DNA of 64,000 bases, from NCBI GenBank assembly GCA_026075535.2, contig AP026545.1, positions 6,262,001-6,326,000 of the forward strand, given 5' to 3'. The translations under genes were made by a program, and so were the position numbers. Of the stretch, positions 11,402-22,400 are shown piece after piece. Each line of letters starts with the position of its first letter. Position 1 is the stretch's first letter. The DNA comes from Tricholoma matsutake (lineage: Eukaryota; Basidiomycota; Agaricomycetes; Agaricales; Tricholomataceae). Under the pieces are notes generated by a model. That model did no database searches, was not told where the DNA came from, and worked only from the letters and a program-made list of their open reading frames with translations.

Positions 11402-12404
11402 ACACTATAATTTCATGGTGTTGTTCCTTACACTGACATTATTTCCTAGGGTGGCAAAGAAGAGAAAGATCCAAAGATTCTACCTCTCGTGTCCATAATC
11501 TCAGTCGTTCACATATTTTGTACAATCATCTTGGTTGTTCTTGGTTACATTACCAGGGCTGTGCATGCTGGGCTCGGTAATTTCAGTACTTTCACAAGTC
11601 TTGTTCCTTGGAGTCATCGCTTCTTATGTTACTGTGAATATAATGTCATGATTGTTCCTATGCCAAAGGCAGCTGTTAGTTGTTTCCCAACAACCTGACT
11701 TTAGTTGTTTGCCATGATATTTGCAACATGTTATCATAGTCGCTAAGGACTTGAAAGGAGTGGAAGCAGGGGAGAAAAAAAATCCTGCTGGCTATGTTTT
11801 CATGAACTATCATTTTCTAGCATGACGGTTGTTAACATTTCAATGCCCATCATTGATTTCAAACTATTAATACCCTGCTCTGCCAAGCTGCCCGCTATTC
11901 CAGATCACTCCCAGATCTATACTTTAGGAATGGCAATGAATTGATTGACAGAAAAGAATCCCGGATATAAAAGGTTTTGTTAGGGTGGTGGGGAATTGTG
12001 AACATTGGATGGGGACCATGTGCACCCACCATAATCTGAACATCACATGGATTTGTGATATACCAGTAATTACAGTCCTGCATATATCACACTATGACCT
12101 GTCATTACAGTTCTTTTATATATCAAAAGGACATAATAGCCTGGCATTGGAACCACCATAGGATGCAGGGATATGAAGCACATAATGCATAGGTCTGGAA
12201 GCAGCAATATGCAGTATCAGAATGCTGCATCTGTGTCAGCAATTATGACAACTGCCCATTTGGTGATTCAGGCATGCCCAGAACTACAATATATAAGAAT
12301 AATAGCTACTTCCAAGTAATGTATAGTGTGGAAAGGGTCAAAATTTTCCACTGTCATGTCCTCACCTCATAAGTAATTGCTCAAAAATTTAGGCATCCAA
12401 CAAA
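11402..12404. other. Intergenic, no supported gene
   Basis: Short frames occur but none has sustained coding character or a recognised motif. The stretch is AT-rich with several ATATAT runs. It separates the two decayed genes on the plus strand. I see no terminal repeat that would mark a transposon. Confidence 0.5.
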
Positions 12405-12945
12405 ATGCCACCTGAGCCTACTCAGAAACCTCATGAAAAGCCCCACCCCTACCAGCAGAAACCCAAAGTTCCCATTGTGAAGAATGCACTGAAAACCTCT
12501 GCAAAAATAGTTAAAGAAAAGAATCACAAGAACTTGACACTGCATGACTGGATGATGGTCTTCGTGTTCATTGACCAGCACCTGGATATGACCCAAGGCA
12601 ACATTGTGAAGCATTGCTTTGAGGTCTGATGGTGCATTGGTATTCAACCAGTGCACATTGTCCCAAAAGCTAAAGTCATGGGAGGAACTTGAGAAGCACA
12701 TCACATCTCATCCCAATGCACTTTCTTCAAAGTGTCCACATGTTGTCACAAGACCAGATGTTGAGAGGACCCTTATTCTCTGAGTGAAGCACATGGAGGA
12801 GAAGGGAGAGACTGTCAATGGTCCAACGTTGAAAGTCAAGCAACTCAACATTTCAATGTCCCTGAAGCAGAATGCATCCTTGGAGATGGTTGGATTGCCC
12901 CATTCTGTAAGGCATATGGTTACAAGGAGAGATGTCAACATGGGG
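12405..12945 (+). pseudogene. pogo/Tc5-type DNA-binding (CENP-B-like) transposase N-terminus, truncated
   Basis: The frame starts MPPEPTQKPHEKPHPYQ and reaches LTLHDWMMVFVFIDQH near 12530-12590, the first helix-turn-helix of mushroom pogo/CENP-B-like proteins. A one-base frameshift near 12629 moves the reading to KLKSWEELEKHITSHPNAL and then TRPDVERTLIL, followed by a TGA at 12781-12783 and VKHMEEKGETVNGPTL, the Tc5-type second DNA-binding helix set. The protein then stops at 12945, where the Gypsy end begins. I find no continuation beyond 17933, so the DDE catalytic domain is missing. This family cuts and pastes TA-flanked elements, and TA-flanked pogo-type MITEs are present elsewhere in the window. 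Confidence 0.6.
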
Positions 12946-13341
12946 TGTTACAATTTTCCTTGTAACTCATGGAACCCGACCAACCCGACCAACCCGATGA
13001 TCCCCTCCAGACAGGAGGCACTCCATGATTCATGCCTAGGGCATGTCCTTGACACCAGACACATGCATGACGCATGCTGACTGCATGCATTCGATCCCCT
13101 TCCCATGGAAGGCACCCTTGACGCATGGTGACTCCATGCACCCGAACCCACTCCCACACATGCTGTGATAGAACAGCCTCTTGACATGAGGTCCATGATG
13201 TCGGACTCTCATGATCGACATGCTGTGCCGCAGCATGTCCTTGACATTGGATGCCTCATGCAAGGCATGAGGCCTATTGTTTCTATTCTTACCTGATATG
13301 CATCTATCTTTCCAGTTGGACAATAAGGACCTCCCTCGTAG
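12946..13341 (+). repeat. Left arm of the Gypsy inverted repeat (5' LTR portion)
   Basis: This arm begins TGTTACAATTTTCCTTG, compatible with an LTR 5' end, and contains CATGATGTCGG and GCCTCATGCAAGGCATGAGG palindromes. It matches 17548-17933 in reverse complement with scattered substitutions. The true LTR probably continues past 13341 towards 13740, where TTGGTACCAAT could be a primer-binding region; without a direct second LTR its 3' edge cannot be set. Confidence 0.75.
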
Positions 13342-13800
13342 TATAAGTACTGCAACTCATAGTGGGGATGTCCTTAGTTTAGATCTAGGCAATTAACAGC
13401 CTTAACTTGCAACTTGCAAACTTACTCGAAACCACTAATGAAGCCCCTTAGTGCGTGAACCTGAACGACTCTATGCAGAAGCCCTGCTAGAGTGCACTAC
13501 CTATCTTACGTCGGACACTCCAAGTAAGACTGGTGCCGAACAACTCGTCGAGGAAGCACCTCGTCGAACGACATCGACTAGATCGAGTGGTTGAGGCTTC
13601 GCCCTTAACATAAGATCTAAACTGTCTGCTAACCCACCTACCTAGGTGTAGTCAATACGTCTCGATACACACCACAGCGACCCAGGTCTAGACAAACCCC
13701 AGACTGACCACCAAGAGAAGCAGAACCACAGCCAGGTTCATCTTGGTACCAATACAATGGAAGACTAGTCCATTACTCGACCCCAGCACAGCATTGGTTC

Positions 13801-14826
13801 TATGGATCAACCAACAGACAACGAGGAGATTTCCTCACCGACAAAGACTTTGAACAACTGCACACACCCCCACCCGAAACATCCACCCGCTTCTTAACAG
13901 ATGAAACCGATGACCTCTATAATGAGATGTCCGAACCTGCAACTGCACCAACGATGTCTGTAAAGGACATTCGAATCTGATCACCCACAGACTTCTCAGG
14001 AGAGCGGACCAAGACCACCAAGTTCCTGCAGGAGATAGACCTGTATTTGTGAATCAACAACCAGGTCTACGACACGAACGACAAGAAGATCATCTTCACG
14101 CTGTCCTTCATGAATGGAGGGACAGCAGCTGCCTGGGCACAGGCATTTGTCAACCAGCACCAATCCGAGGGACTAGGTGAATATGCAGACTTCCAACAGA
14201 AGGTCCTAGAGGCCTTCTCACCGATCGATGATGCCGGAACAGCAAAGACAGAGATTAAAAATCTCAAACAAGGTTCAGGGAACCTCAAAGAATATGTGGC
14301 AAACTTCCGCATCCTGAAAGACAGGATGGGAATCACCAAAGATGCAGCCATGATTGAGTACTTCATGGATGGACTGCATCCCGAGTTACTGAAGAGGGTA
14401 CACACAATGGAGACAGTGCCCAACACTCTCGAAGGCTGGATAAAGGCAGCTTCGAAATACGAAGGCCAATGGAAATGGGCCATGGCAATCCTGGGAAAGA
14501 CCAGGCAGAACCAGAAGACAAACAAAACGACAAAGAAAGGACAGCCCTCTCTTGACATCAACCAACTGACAAACCAAGAACGCGTGCGTGGAACACCTCC
14601 GGAAGGGATTGTGTTTCATCTGCCACCAACCAGGACACTGATCGTCCGACCACAGGGATGGAAAGAACCCCACTCAGATGGGGTCAGTGCCCCCTCCCTA
14701 CCGAAACCGCTTCACCCAGAAGAAGACTGGGGTGGACACCTACCAGAAGATCCACACAATGCTGGATGAACTAGATGAAGAAGAAAAGAAACGAGCCCTC
14801 AACCTCATGGAGGAATCAGGTTTTTA
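13801..14826 (+). pseudogene. Gypsy gag (capsid and zinc knuckle), broken
   Basis: An ATG at 13801 (MDQPTDNEEIS) leads, after an early frameshift near 13850, into a gag-like frame with DFSGERTKTTKFLQEIDLYL and the capsid core GGTAAAWAQAFVNQ (from 14115). LKQGSGNLKEYVANFRIL and YFMDGLHPELLKRV follow. A zinc knuckle is visible near 14600-14650 in another frame: CFICHQPGH, then a TGA where a residue should be, then SSDH, so the last cysteine of CCHC reads histidine. Three or more TGA stops (near 13978, 14050 and 14633) sit at likely arginine codons. Gag would form the cytoplasmic virus-like particle; this copy cannot make it whole. Confidence 0.75.
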
Positions 14827-14841
14827 GAACAGGGGCCTGAT

Positions 14842-15261
14842 ATGATGCCAGTCACTGCTGTAGTCTCCCTAGGGTCTGTACTCTTAGCTACCATGAATAG
14901 ACAATCTATGCACCTGTCTATTTGGGTAGCTGAGTCAGATAATGGGAAAGACATTGCAACAAATGCGCTCCTCGACTCTGGAGCAGGAGGAGTCTTTATC
15001 GACTCGAACTTCATCGAACAAGAAGGGATCAGAACATATCCCTTAGGCTGCACCATCCGGGCCACGAACATAGATGGGACCCTGAACAAGCAGGGAACGA
15101 TCACCAGATGCATGAAAGGAAGACTCCACATCAATGGAAGGAGCTACCCGATAGAATACCTAGTCGCTAGACTAGGCAAAGAATCGGTAATCCTGGGCCT
15201 GCCATGGCTGCAGGAGATAAACCCGATCATCAATTGGAAGAAGGGAACCTTTGAGTTCTGA
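14842..15261 (+). pseudogene. Gypsy retropepsin-type protease domain
   Basis: This frame holds ALLDSGAGGVFIDSNFIEQ, with the DSG of a retroviral-type aspartic protease, and ends in VILGLPWLQEINPIINWKKG, the usual close of the Gypsy protease domain. The active site is intact here. It terminates in TGA after GTFEF, and the following codons (DEERQAQIQ) continue the polyprotein in the same frame, so the stop looks like a CGA-to-TGA change and not a natural end. The domain would process gag-pol. Confidence 0.8.
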
Positions 15262-15379
15262 GATGAAGAACGACAGGCTCAAATCCAGCGGATCCTGGAA
15301 AAGACAAGAAGAGCCGAATGGGCCCTCCCGAATACCTTGAACCTTCCGAAAATTAATGCTGGAAGGGAGGCACCCAATG

Positions 15380-15760
15380 ACAAAATGGCACGAATTCAAC
15401 ACATTGTAGCCAAGACAAGACAGAGGCTCTCTGAAGAGAAAGAGAAGAGCCTTGCCCAAGCCAGATTGGCTGTGGCAAAAACCAGAAAAAGACTCTCTGA
15501 AAAAAGGGAGAGAAACCTTGCCTGAGCCCGATTGGCTGTGGCAAAAACAAAGGAAAGGCTTTCCAAGAGGAAAGCCAAGGAACTGAATTCTGCCCAGATA
15601 GCTGTCGCAAAGACCAGGAGCAGCAGCACCCCTAAACAAGCCAGAGGCCTTGAAGCAGCACGACGTGCTGTCGCCAAGACCTGAGAAAACCAGAAGAAGA
15701 AACAACTGGAAAAGGGCAAAAACAAAGAATGTGACAGGGCACAACAAATTGTGCAAAAGA
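15380..15760 (+). repeat. Tandem basic coding repeat between protease and reverse transcriptase
   Basis: About five copies of a roughly 20-residue unit of the form ARLAVAKTRKRLSEKR follow one another, in frame with the polyprotein. Each begins with an alanine-rich VAKT core and ends in a Lys/Arg/Glu-rich helix. Two TGA stops (15523-15525, 15680-15682) fall at arginine positions of the repeat. The unit is predicted helical and strongly basic. I know no standard Gypsy domain at this place. A nucleic-acid-binding or linker helix is possible, but that is inference. Confidence 0.7.
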
Positions 15761-16026
15761 TGAAGGAATTGCTAACCTCCACAGGGGAGGGAAGCACCAG
15801 CAAAGGGAACATGAAAATGACACTACAAAACAGGATAAACTACCCTCGACAACAGACTACCCCAACCCACGATGATAGGACTCCAGATCACAGTACCATC
15901 AACACTGAAATACCTATGCACAGGGAGACCCCCCCTCAGGTAAAGATTGAAGAGGTACATGATGAAGAACTACTGGCAGACACCGGCATGGAAATACGAG
16001 CGATGGAACCGATCCCCAAATGAGAT

Positions 16027-17547
16027 GTGATTGAGGACAACTCAATACTGATTGCATACGTGCGAGGTGAACCAGTCATTGGCCTATTTGGACCAGCCAT
16101 AGAACTGCCCCTGACAGAAGAACATCGAGAGCTGACACACAAATACATCTGGAAGACGAACACCATCGGCAGACTTGTGAAAGGCAAGGGCTCCCCACGA
16201 TACCTACTCAACTCCAACATATGGATCAGAGCAAAGACATCCATATCTCAACAACTGGCACATGAGCAAGAGGAGGGAAAGGAGACTAGCCAACAGACCC
16301 TGGACGACTTGCTGCCACCAGAATACCAGAAATACAGACAGGTATTTGAAAAGGCCGCATCTGAACGATTCCCGGAATCAAGACCATGGGATCATGCAAT
16401 TGACTTGAAGGAAGGCTTTGTACCAAAAGATTGCAAAGTCTACCCATTGACACCAAAAGAACAAGAGAAACTCAATGAGTTTCTTGACGAAAACCTGGAG
16501 AAAGGATACATCCGACCGTCGAAATCACCCATGGCATCCCTGTTCTTCTTCATGTTGAAGAAGGACTCCGACGCTCTACGACCTTGCCAAGACCATCGCT
16601 ATCTGAACAAAGGAACGGTCTGAAACAACTACCCCCTACCACTGATCAGAGACCTCTTGGACAAGCTGAAGGGAGCGAGATTTTTCACAAAACTTGATAT
16701 TCAATGGGGATATCATAATGTACAGATAAAGAAAGGAGACGAGTGGAAGGCAGCATTCAAGACTAACTGAGGGCTATTTGAGCCAATGGTGATGTTCTTT
16801 GGGCTGTGCAACTCACTGGCAACATTCCAGGCGATGATGAACGATCTCTTCCGAGATATGCTAGATGAAGGATGGCTCATCATCTATATGGATGACATCC
16901 TGATCTTCTCAAAAACAGAAGAAGAACACTGGATAAGGACCAAAAGGGTCCTCGAACAACTACGACAATCTGATCTCTACCTGAAAATAGAGAAATGCAA
17001 ATTCAACGTACAGGAAGTCGACTTCTTGGGCATGATCATCAGGCCCGATGAACTCGCAATGGACAACACGAAGCTGGCTGGGATCAAGGACTGGCCCACG
17101 CCAAGGACAGTGAAGGTTGTAAGATCCTTCCTAGGATTTGGGAACTTCTATTGAAGATTCATCGGACACTTCGCGGATCTGGCCAGACCGCTGAATGATT
17201 TGACGAAGAAGAACCAGAAATTCGAATGGACGAATGGCTGCCAGCAGTCATTCAATGCACTGAAAAGGAAATTCAATGAAGCCCCAGTACTGCTGATGCC
17301 AGATGTGACAAAACCATTTGTGGTGGAATCTGACACCTCAAAATTTGTGACAGGTGCAGTACTCAGACAACAGGACACCAACGGAGACTGGCACCCATGC
17401 GGCTATATCTCACATTCTTTCAATGAAGCTGAAAGAAATTATGAGATATATGACAGGGAACTACTGGGAGTGATCCGAGTGCTAGAGACATGGAGACACT
17501 ACCTACAGGGGACACCGTTCCCTGTGATGGTACTGTCCAATCACAAG
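16027..17547 (+). pseudogene. Gypsy reverse transcriptase and RNase H, truncated
   Basis: The order is recognisable: KEGFVPKDCKVYPLTPKEQ, GYIRPSKSPMASLFF, PCQDHRYLNKGTV, then after a [11 protein letters not shown] and [16 protein letters not shown]. After another TGA come FGLCNSLATFQAMMNDLF and the catalytic YMDDILIFS (about 16889). FLGFGNFY is followed by a TGA, then the RNase H part with [16 protein letters not shown] and [13 protein letters not shown]. All three stops read correctly if TGA is CGA (Arg). The frame ends in the RNase H at SNHK, where the inverted repeat begins, so the remaining RNase H and the whole integrase are absent. Confidence 0.8.
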
Positions 17548-17933
17548 CTAGAAGGGAGGTCCCTATCGTCCAATCGGAAAGGTTGATGCATATCAAGTAA
17601 CAATAGAAACAATAGGCCTCATGCCTTGCATGAGGCATCCAATGTCACGGAGTGCTGCGGCACAGCATGTCAATCATGAGAGTCCGACATCATGGACCTC
17701 ATGTCAAAGTGCTGTTGCATCACAGCATGTATGGGTGTGGGTTCGGGTGCATGGAGTCACCATGCGTCAAGGGTGCCTTCCACGGGAAGGGGATTGAATC
17801 CATGCTGTCGGCATGCATTGTAGGTTTGTCTGGTGTCAAGGGCATGCCACAGGCATGAGTCAAGGGGTGCCTCCTGTCTGGAGGGGATCATCGGGTGCAT
17901 CGGGTTCCATGAGTTACAAGGAAAATTGTAACA
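17548..17933 (-). repeat. Right arm of the Gypsy inverted repeat
   Basis: This is the reverse complement of 12946-13341 with scattered substitutions, ending in TTTTCC-complement and TTGTAACA at 17933. Its inner edge falls inside the RNase H coding sequence at about 17548. The presence of the arm in inverted orientation shows a rearrangement, not a normal 3' LTR. Confidence 0.75.
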
Positions 17934-18504
17934 CATCCTCCCTCCATCCATCAGTTATCATGTGACATGTAATTATGTGTAAATATGAGCCATTGTTACA
18001 GTCACCCTCATTATGTCCAAGAAACATCACTTTGTTTGTTGTCATTCTGCTTCTGAAAGAAAAACTGTCTACAATTCAGTGCATAATAAGAACAGGTGTC
18101 TGGAAGGAACCTGGAGCTTCCAACACTCAAGGGAACCAGAACATGTAAGGAACTTAGTATATTCAGAGAAGGGAACTAAGATACAGTACAAGACTCAAGG
18201 TATAGACTATATACTACCAGAATAACATGTGATAATGCAGATGATGATGTAAGAGGACACTCTTACAGTGTCCAAATACACTCACATGCTCCTCAGACTC
18301 ATCCTTGACTTCCATATACTGTAAGCTGTCATCTTGACCACTCCTGGGTGCTGGTCCTTAGGCCCCTTCTGTATTTTGCACCTCATGGTCCTCACCTGTG
18401 TCTACCTCAGCCATTGTGCTGCCATTTTCCTCTGTATTCAAGTCAGGGCTCAAACTTGAATGTCTGTTGGATTCAATCATTCACTCAATTCTGAATGCAT
18501 CAGA
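17934..18504. other. Intergenic between Gypsy relic and Copia element
   Basis: I see no supported gene on either strand. On the minus strand an acidic reading (MAEVDTGEDHEVQNTE) near 18410 follows the frame at 18505-18756 after stops, so it could be the decayed C-terminal tail of that unknown frame. Confidence 0.4.
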
Positions 18505-18756
18505 TCATGTCCCAGGTCCCTCTTTGTCTGTAGCTTTGTCAAATTGGATGCCCTCAATTGAGTAATAGGGTGGGTAGCACTGTCGATGGAGATTTGCAAC
18601 CACCAGGTGCCTTGTCCTTGTAAGCATGTTGCTTACTACAAAGCCTTCATTTGTAGCATATATATTCTGTCCAATATAATCAACTAGTTGTTGATTATAC
18701 TGCCTTTTAGTCAAAGGGTAAGTTGTAACTTGCTTCTTGGACAGAGCTGACCTCAC
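18505..18756 (-). other. Unrecognised minus-strand coding-like frame
   Basis: The 83-residue frame starts MRSALSKKQVTTYPLTKRQ and contains LVDYIGQNIYATNEGFVV and HRQCYPPYYSIEGIQF. Composition looks protein-like and an acidic stretch continues after a stop, but I recognise no family. Its first codons overlap the left arm of a perfect 37-bp inverted repeat, so the start of the frame is duplicated in inverted orientation 190 bp away. It may be the end of a decayed transposon protein. Confidence 0.3.
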
Positions 18757-18988
18757 TTACATAATCAACAACTAGGGTTGGCAGTTCAATCCTGGGTCCT
18801 GGCACTTCACCAGGCTGGGTTGAATGGGAGCCAGTTCCAAGGTTTGCCCTTGGGGCAGGAATATATGTGGCTCACAATTTCAGGCTACACCAGGGAAAGC
18901 CTCAGGCACTGTGAAGGAGCCCTGAGGTGGTGTAAAGGTTCTTGAAAGGTTGTAAGTGAGGTCAGCTCTGTCCAAGAAGCAAGTTACA
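18724..18988. repeat. Perfect 37-bp inverted repeat flanking 191 bp
   Basis: TGTAACTTGCTTCTTGGACA and 17 further bases at 18724-18760 recur exactly inverted at 18952-18988. The 191-bp spacer is unrelated. Perfect arms suggest a recent event. It could be a small foldback element or a terminal repeat of something larger. The right arm directly abuts what I take as the 3' LTR of the Copia element. Confidence 0.75.
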
Positions 18989-18992
18989 AGTT

Positions 18993-19350
18993 ACGATCCA
19001 ACCTAGAATACATGAGTAATCAATCTCAGTCTGTGTATAATGGACTATCATTAGAGTTACTACTATACCTAGAATACACAAGTAATCAATCTACAAGCAG
19101 TATAGTGAGTAACCATAAGTGATCAGTGAAATAATATCTACTCACCTCAGTCTGTGTATAATGGACTGAGGTGTATGTGTCTACTATATCTGACATATAT
19201 ACTGTGAGTATGACAATGGTATATAGAAGAAAGGGATGTGATAAAGGGATAATTGATAAGGGGAATGTACACATCACAAAGTGTGCTATAAATAACACAC
19301 CACATCAAACAGTGTTGAAATGCATATTCACAGTGCAGCAGATCTCAACA
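18993..19350 (-). repeat. Probable 3' LTR of the Copia element
   Basis: On the minus strand a purine tract (GTGAGGAGGAG, 19361-19351) is followed at 19350 by TGTTGAGATCTGCTGC, the expected polypurine-tract/LTR junction. The sequence carries TTATTTATAGCACAC, usable as a TATA region, and two internal duplications: CAGTCTGTGTATAATGGACT (near 19028 and 19151) and AGTAATCAATCT (near 19013 and 19081). The outer edge at about 18993 is a guess because the 5' LTR is not in the window. Confidence 0.55.
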
Positions 19351-19404
19351 CTCCTCCTCACCATGAATACTCCTCCTCACATGGAATCAAGGAAATAATG
19401 AAAA

Positions 19405-22400
19405 TTAGGCCAGACCCAGAAAGTTGCAAAGTCTTGTGAATTGTTTAACATCAAGAGCCTTGGTGAAGAGATCAGCAATATTATTGCACATATTGACATA
19501 GGATATGGCGAGTTCCTGTGATTGAGCTCTTTCACCTAAGAAGTGAAATTTTATGTCAATGTGCTTCACTCTTGAGTGAAGAAGAGGGTCCTCAGATAAA
19601 CTGATAGACACTGTGTTGTCACAGAGCATCAGGGTTGGTGCATGGGGTGCGTAACCAATTGCAGAGAGTAGAGTATGAACCCAAATACATTCCTTCGCTG
19701 CTTCAAAAGCAGCAATGTATTCGGCCTCACAGGAGGAAGTGGTGACAGTTTTCTGCTTATGCACAGTCCATGAAATCACTCCAGACCCAAGTGAGCACAT
19801 GTATCTGCCAACACTTTGTCTAGTATCCAGGCAACTCACCCAGTCAGAGTCAGTGTATGCCAGTAATGAGATAGGATTATCCCCTCCCAAGTGAAGTTTG
19901 AGATCATGTGTCCCTTTAAGGTATCATATGAGGTGTAAGGCAGTGTGCCAATGCTCAAAAGAGTATGAGTCAAGGAATTGGGAAAGTTATTGAACCGCAA
20001 ATGAGATATCAGGGTGAGTCAAGATTGCAAGGTACAATAAACAGCCAACCAATGAGCAATAGGGTAGCATGGCTAGTTTTGTCTGCTCCTGTGGAGAGAA
20101 AGTGGTGTGCTCAATGCGATGCAACTTCTGACCTGGTTCCATTGGTGTGGATAAAGGGTTGGTGTCAGTCTGACCAAATTGAGAAACAATTTTGTCAATC
20201 AGCACTGCCTGCAATAATGCAACCATCCTGCACTCCTGATCCCAGGAAATGGCAATGCCTACTACAAAATGTGCTGTCCCAAGCTCCAAAATTGTCCAAA
20301 CCTCCCACATCTGATCCTTGAAGTGCTCATTCTCTTCTTTCTGACTGGCAATTGATAAGTAGTTGTCGACATGTACAGCTGCTATAATGGTGCCAGAATC
20401 AGTCTTCCAATAATAAACACAAAATTCACATGAAAGTCTGGTAAAACCCCAGGTTATCATCTGCATGTTTAGTGTTTGGTTCCAGATGCATCTGCTCTGC
20501 TTCATACCATAACGTCCTTGTTGTAATTCCCACACCCAATCCTCATTTCCTAACTCCTCAAAACCTGCCAGTTGTTCCATATACTGAATTTGGTTGGCTG
20601 GTAAAAGTCCATAGAGGAAAGCAGTCTTGACATCAATTTGTTGTGCATCCCAACTGAGTGAGGCAGCAATATGTAAGAGAATTCACCAAGATTCCATGTG
20701 CATGGTAGGTGAGGTGGTCTTTGTGTAATCCTTGCCAAAAATCTGTTCAAAACCTTCAAAGACAAGGTGTACCTTCCAATGAACTGGAGTTCCATTCTCA
20801 TCCTGCTTGATGTGAAATACTGGTCGACCTTTATGTATGCAGCACCCAGATGGTACTGAGTCACATGGGATGAGTTTATATACATTCATATCTTGCAATG
20901 ACTTGAGTTCGTCACAATAACCCTCCTCCCAATGCTTGGCATCAATTGAGTTCTGTGCTTCATCCCAAGTACATGGGTCATCTTCAAATTGAAGCGATTC
21001 TGGATCTATCTCTGACATCTCCGAGATCAGGGCATATAATTGATGCGCCTCACCCCCAAGTGCAAGGTTGTCAAATGATTCCCAAAGTGTCTCAAGTCAA
21101 TCATGATCGGGAGGTGATGTCACTCAATCATGATCAGTGGGTGATCAATTGGAAGCAACAATGTTATGCAGTCCCTCTAGGATTTTCTTCCATTCCACAT
21201 GCTGTGTTTTAATGCATTCTGCCGAGTCCTTGGAGTCACCTATTGCATTATCAAGTCTGGTAGTAAGTGGTCCACCACTTGGGTGTTTGGCTGTGGGTAT
21301 TGGCATTCTCAGGATCTGCAAGGGCTGACATTTTCTGGTGAAACATCAGGTGCATGTGTGGTAGGGGTTTATTCTAAGGGTCGTTCAATGGGAGGTGTCA
21401 TCTCCTGTACATTGTTATCATCATCATCATCAAAATTGACTGGAGTGAAGGTATTAGAGGGATCATTGTCACCCCAGAATGGTTCAGATGTAGTATAGTC
21501 CAGGGAAGGATTTGGAGCCACAGATGGTATAGGTGTGGGACTGTTGTGACTCTCAATAAACCTGACATGGTATGAGCTGTAGATCTTTCCAGTCCCATGA
21601 TGATAGCAATGATATGCTTTGGATTTTGGTCCATAGCCGATGAGGACACATTCAATTGACTGTTCATAGATCTTGGGATTATTCTGGTTCTGAATGAAGA
21701 TGAATGCCTTACACCCAATCTCTCTCATATAGGAGTAGTCTGGTTTTTGCTCATGCCACATCTCCCAAGGTGTAGAACCCTGCAATGAATGTGTGGTAGT
21801 TTTGGCATGAAGGTGCAATGCAGTCAGGTACAGCTTGTCCCAGAGGTAAGGTGGTAAGTTTGCATAGATGCACATGGAACACACCTTTCCCATCAGTGTT
21901 TGATGCATGCACTCAACCCATCCAATGTGCGCCGAAGTGTATGGGGCTGTAAACCTATGGTCAGTTCCACGTGTTTTAAGCCATGCATCCATCATGTCTG
22001 ATTTCAACTCCCCATTATCAGTAATATACATCCCAACCTGCAATTGTGTTTCTTTTTTGCACATCAGCTCCCATGCTTTTAACTCTGGATATGCATCATC
22101 TTTGCTCTTAAGTGGTACGGACCATGGATGAGAAGTAAAATTGTCCACAATATTCATAATGTACAAATTTCCAGATTGTGACTTTACAATGTGTGGTCCT
22201 GACAGATCTACCCACACTTTCTCCAGCTTCCACTTAGCTCTATGGCCCTCCCCTTCTGTGCATTTCTTAGGAACAGGAGTGTGAGTCTGCTTTCCAAGAA
22301 TGCAAGATTTGCATTTGGGAGGTTTGAAAGAGGATTGTGTGGGCATACCTGCAATTGTCCCCTTTCTAGCCATGTCCTGTAATGCTTGGTAGTTCACATG

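Larger units (their letters stand above)
12946..17933 (+). mobile_element. Rearranged Ty3/Gypsy element with inverted ends, lacking integrase
   Basis: The internal region reads gag, protease, reverse transcriptase and RNase H on the plus strand, then stops abruptly at about 17547 before any integrase. The left end starts TGTTACAATTTTCC, as an LTR should. The right end is not a direct copy but the same sequence inverted (12946-13341 against 17548-17933). A normal LTR element has direct repeats, so the 3' half was lost and replaced by an inverted copy of the 5' end. No flanking duplication is seen: TGGGG on the left, CATCC on the right. The element cuts off the pogo-type gene on its left. Confidence 0.75.

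Noticed and set aside
12946..17933. Ordinary LTR retrotransposon with two LTRs
   Set aside because: The terminal repeats are inverted relative to each other and the integrase is missing.
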